From NCBI GenBank assembly GCA_947311845.1, contig CAMZMU010000080.1, forward strand, positions 20,840,369-20,904,368: a stretch of DNA of 64,000 bases. The letters run 5' to 3'. This stretch comes from Poa pratensis (taxonomy: Eukaryota; Streptophyta; Magnoliopsida; Poales; Poaceae). The notes under the pieces were generated by a model, which made no database searches, had not been told where the DNA came from, and saw nothing but the letters and a program-made list of their open reading frames with translations. The translations under genes were made by a program, and so were the position numbers. Below, piece after piece: positions 63,316 to 64,000 of this stretch (its first letter is position 1; every line of letters starts with the position of its first letter).

Positions 63316-64000
63316 TCATGAAAGGGCTTTCTGCACCTCAGTAGTCACCTCCTTTGGTGGTTTCTCCGCATGGAGATTTACCACTAGGCCGTTCTTGGAG
63401 TAGTAGTCAATCACCTGTGAGAAGCAGACATTTTTCAGATTCAAACGTTGACTGAACAACAAACTGCCTTGCTTGATTCAAGATAATAAACAGTCTTTTC
63501 ATAATCAGATACTCGGTACCATCAGAAGACACCAGTCAACAAAAGCTATGTTAATGGAAGAACAGAAGAGAAAGCACACAATAAATGTCAGGTTCCATTA
63601 AATCCTCAGAGAATGCCTCATGCAACAGTATACTAGAAAGTAGGATCTTGTCCATGACATAGTTGACCTTATAGAGATACAAATGGGTATAAGGTAATTA
63701 TTCTAGAGATGCAAATTTCAACAAGACAGTAAAACAACAGTTTAATAGGAAAGACACTCATGCAAGTATGCAACAGAAGAAATGGACCGTAACAGAAGAA
63801 TAATTTCATCTGAAGAGTACGTAGTTGGTTGAGAAAACATACAGGTTCAGTTTGTATATGGAAAGCTTCAAGCCTTGACTTCAAGACCACAGCTGTGTCA
63901 TCTTTCCTTTGAATTAAGGGCTCTCCGGTAACCTTGGTAAAAAAGAAGAATCAGAGGTCATTGGTTTGCAGCAAAATGCCAGTTGAGGAAAAATAAATAG
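63316..64000 (-). CDS. adenylate kinase, last two exons (partial, runs off the window)
   Basis: Adenylate kinase interconverts ATP + AMP and two ADP. The final exon 63316-63414 (acceptor CTTCTCACAG) encodes [20 protein letters not shown], then [12 protein letters not shown] and TGA. The preceding exon 63843-63932 encodes [20 protein letters not shown], then [10 protein letters not shown], with donor CCT/GTATG and acceptor TACCAAG. Both joins are phase 0. VTGEPL-Q-R-DD is the end of the LID domain. In the family the first Arg of the following R-DD binds phosphate, and the VIDYY-x-x-x-G strand/helix closes the CORE domain. The KALS terminus matches plant adenylate kinases of the ADK-A/ADK-B/AK4 group. 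Positions 63933-64000 are intron; the start of the gene lies beyond the window. Confidence 0.9.

Overview
This is eukaryotic nuclear DNA from a grass, most probably a wheat, goatgrass or barley relative (Triticeae). The evidence is a GC-rich intronless gene almost identical in plan to rice MONOCULM 1, Stowaway miniature elements with the CTCCCTCCGT terminus, and a dense, nested transposon landscape (Copia, a Gypsy-type large retrotransposon derivative, CACTA, PIF/Harbinger, hAT, LINE tails). There are no prokaryotic features, no CRISPR array and no convincing tRNA or rRNA gene. If the locus is orthologous to rice MOC1 (rice chromosome 6), a homoeologous group 7 chromosome is expected; that is inference.

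Host genes. (1) 8422-9684, minus: MOC1/LAS-type GRAS regulator of axillary meristem formation, intact, 420 residues. (2) 55775-56260, plus: heavy-metal-associated isoprenylated plant protein (HIPP), one HMA domain with a CxxC and a CaaX end. (3) 59958-61067, plus: secreted alpha-carbonic anhydrase, 299 residues, three exons inferred from splice signals. (4) 63316 to the window end, minus: last two exons of an adenylate kinase. A weak fifth candidate is a pair of minus-strand exon-like segments (45245-45367 and near 48083-48195) separated by a Copia insertion.

Layout. 1-3.9 kb: a cruciform-forming palindrome, a Stowaway MITE and a Harbinger element carrying only the Myb/SANT-like ORF1. 3.9-12.3 kb: intergenic DNA around MOC1. 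12.3-27.0 kb: a Copia LTR (minus) split by a complete 12.7 kb element with 4.7 kb LTRs, a non-coding core, a 5 bp target duplication and nearly identical LTRs (young insertion). 27.6-31.8 kb: a small CACTA with a captured B3-like fragment, then a Harbinger element with a broken DDE transposase. 34.8-42.7 kb: a fold-back MITE, a second member of the first Harbinger family with different cargo, a Stowaway MITE and a 2.6 kb CACTA with a broken acidic ORF. 45.5-47.9 kb: a compact Copia-derived element whose whole interior is one 534-codon ORF. 50.3-54.7 kb: LTR-like remnant with a nested hAT element, a second fold-back MITE and LINE tails. 55.7-64 kb: the small gene island of HIPP, carbonic anhydrase and adenylate kinase, with a degenerate CACTA-like tandem array between the first two.

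The genes do not form a pathway; they are independent plant genes separated by transposons. The most unusual items are the single-ORF Copia derivative, the two Harbinger elements with shared ends but exchanged cargo, the clean hAT insertion, and the three-way-junction palindrome at the left edge.
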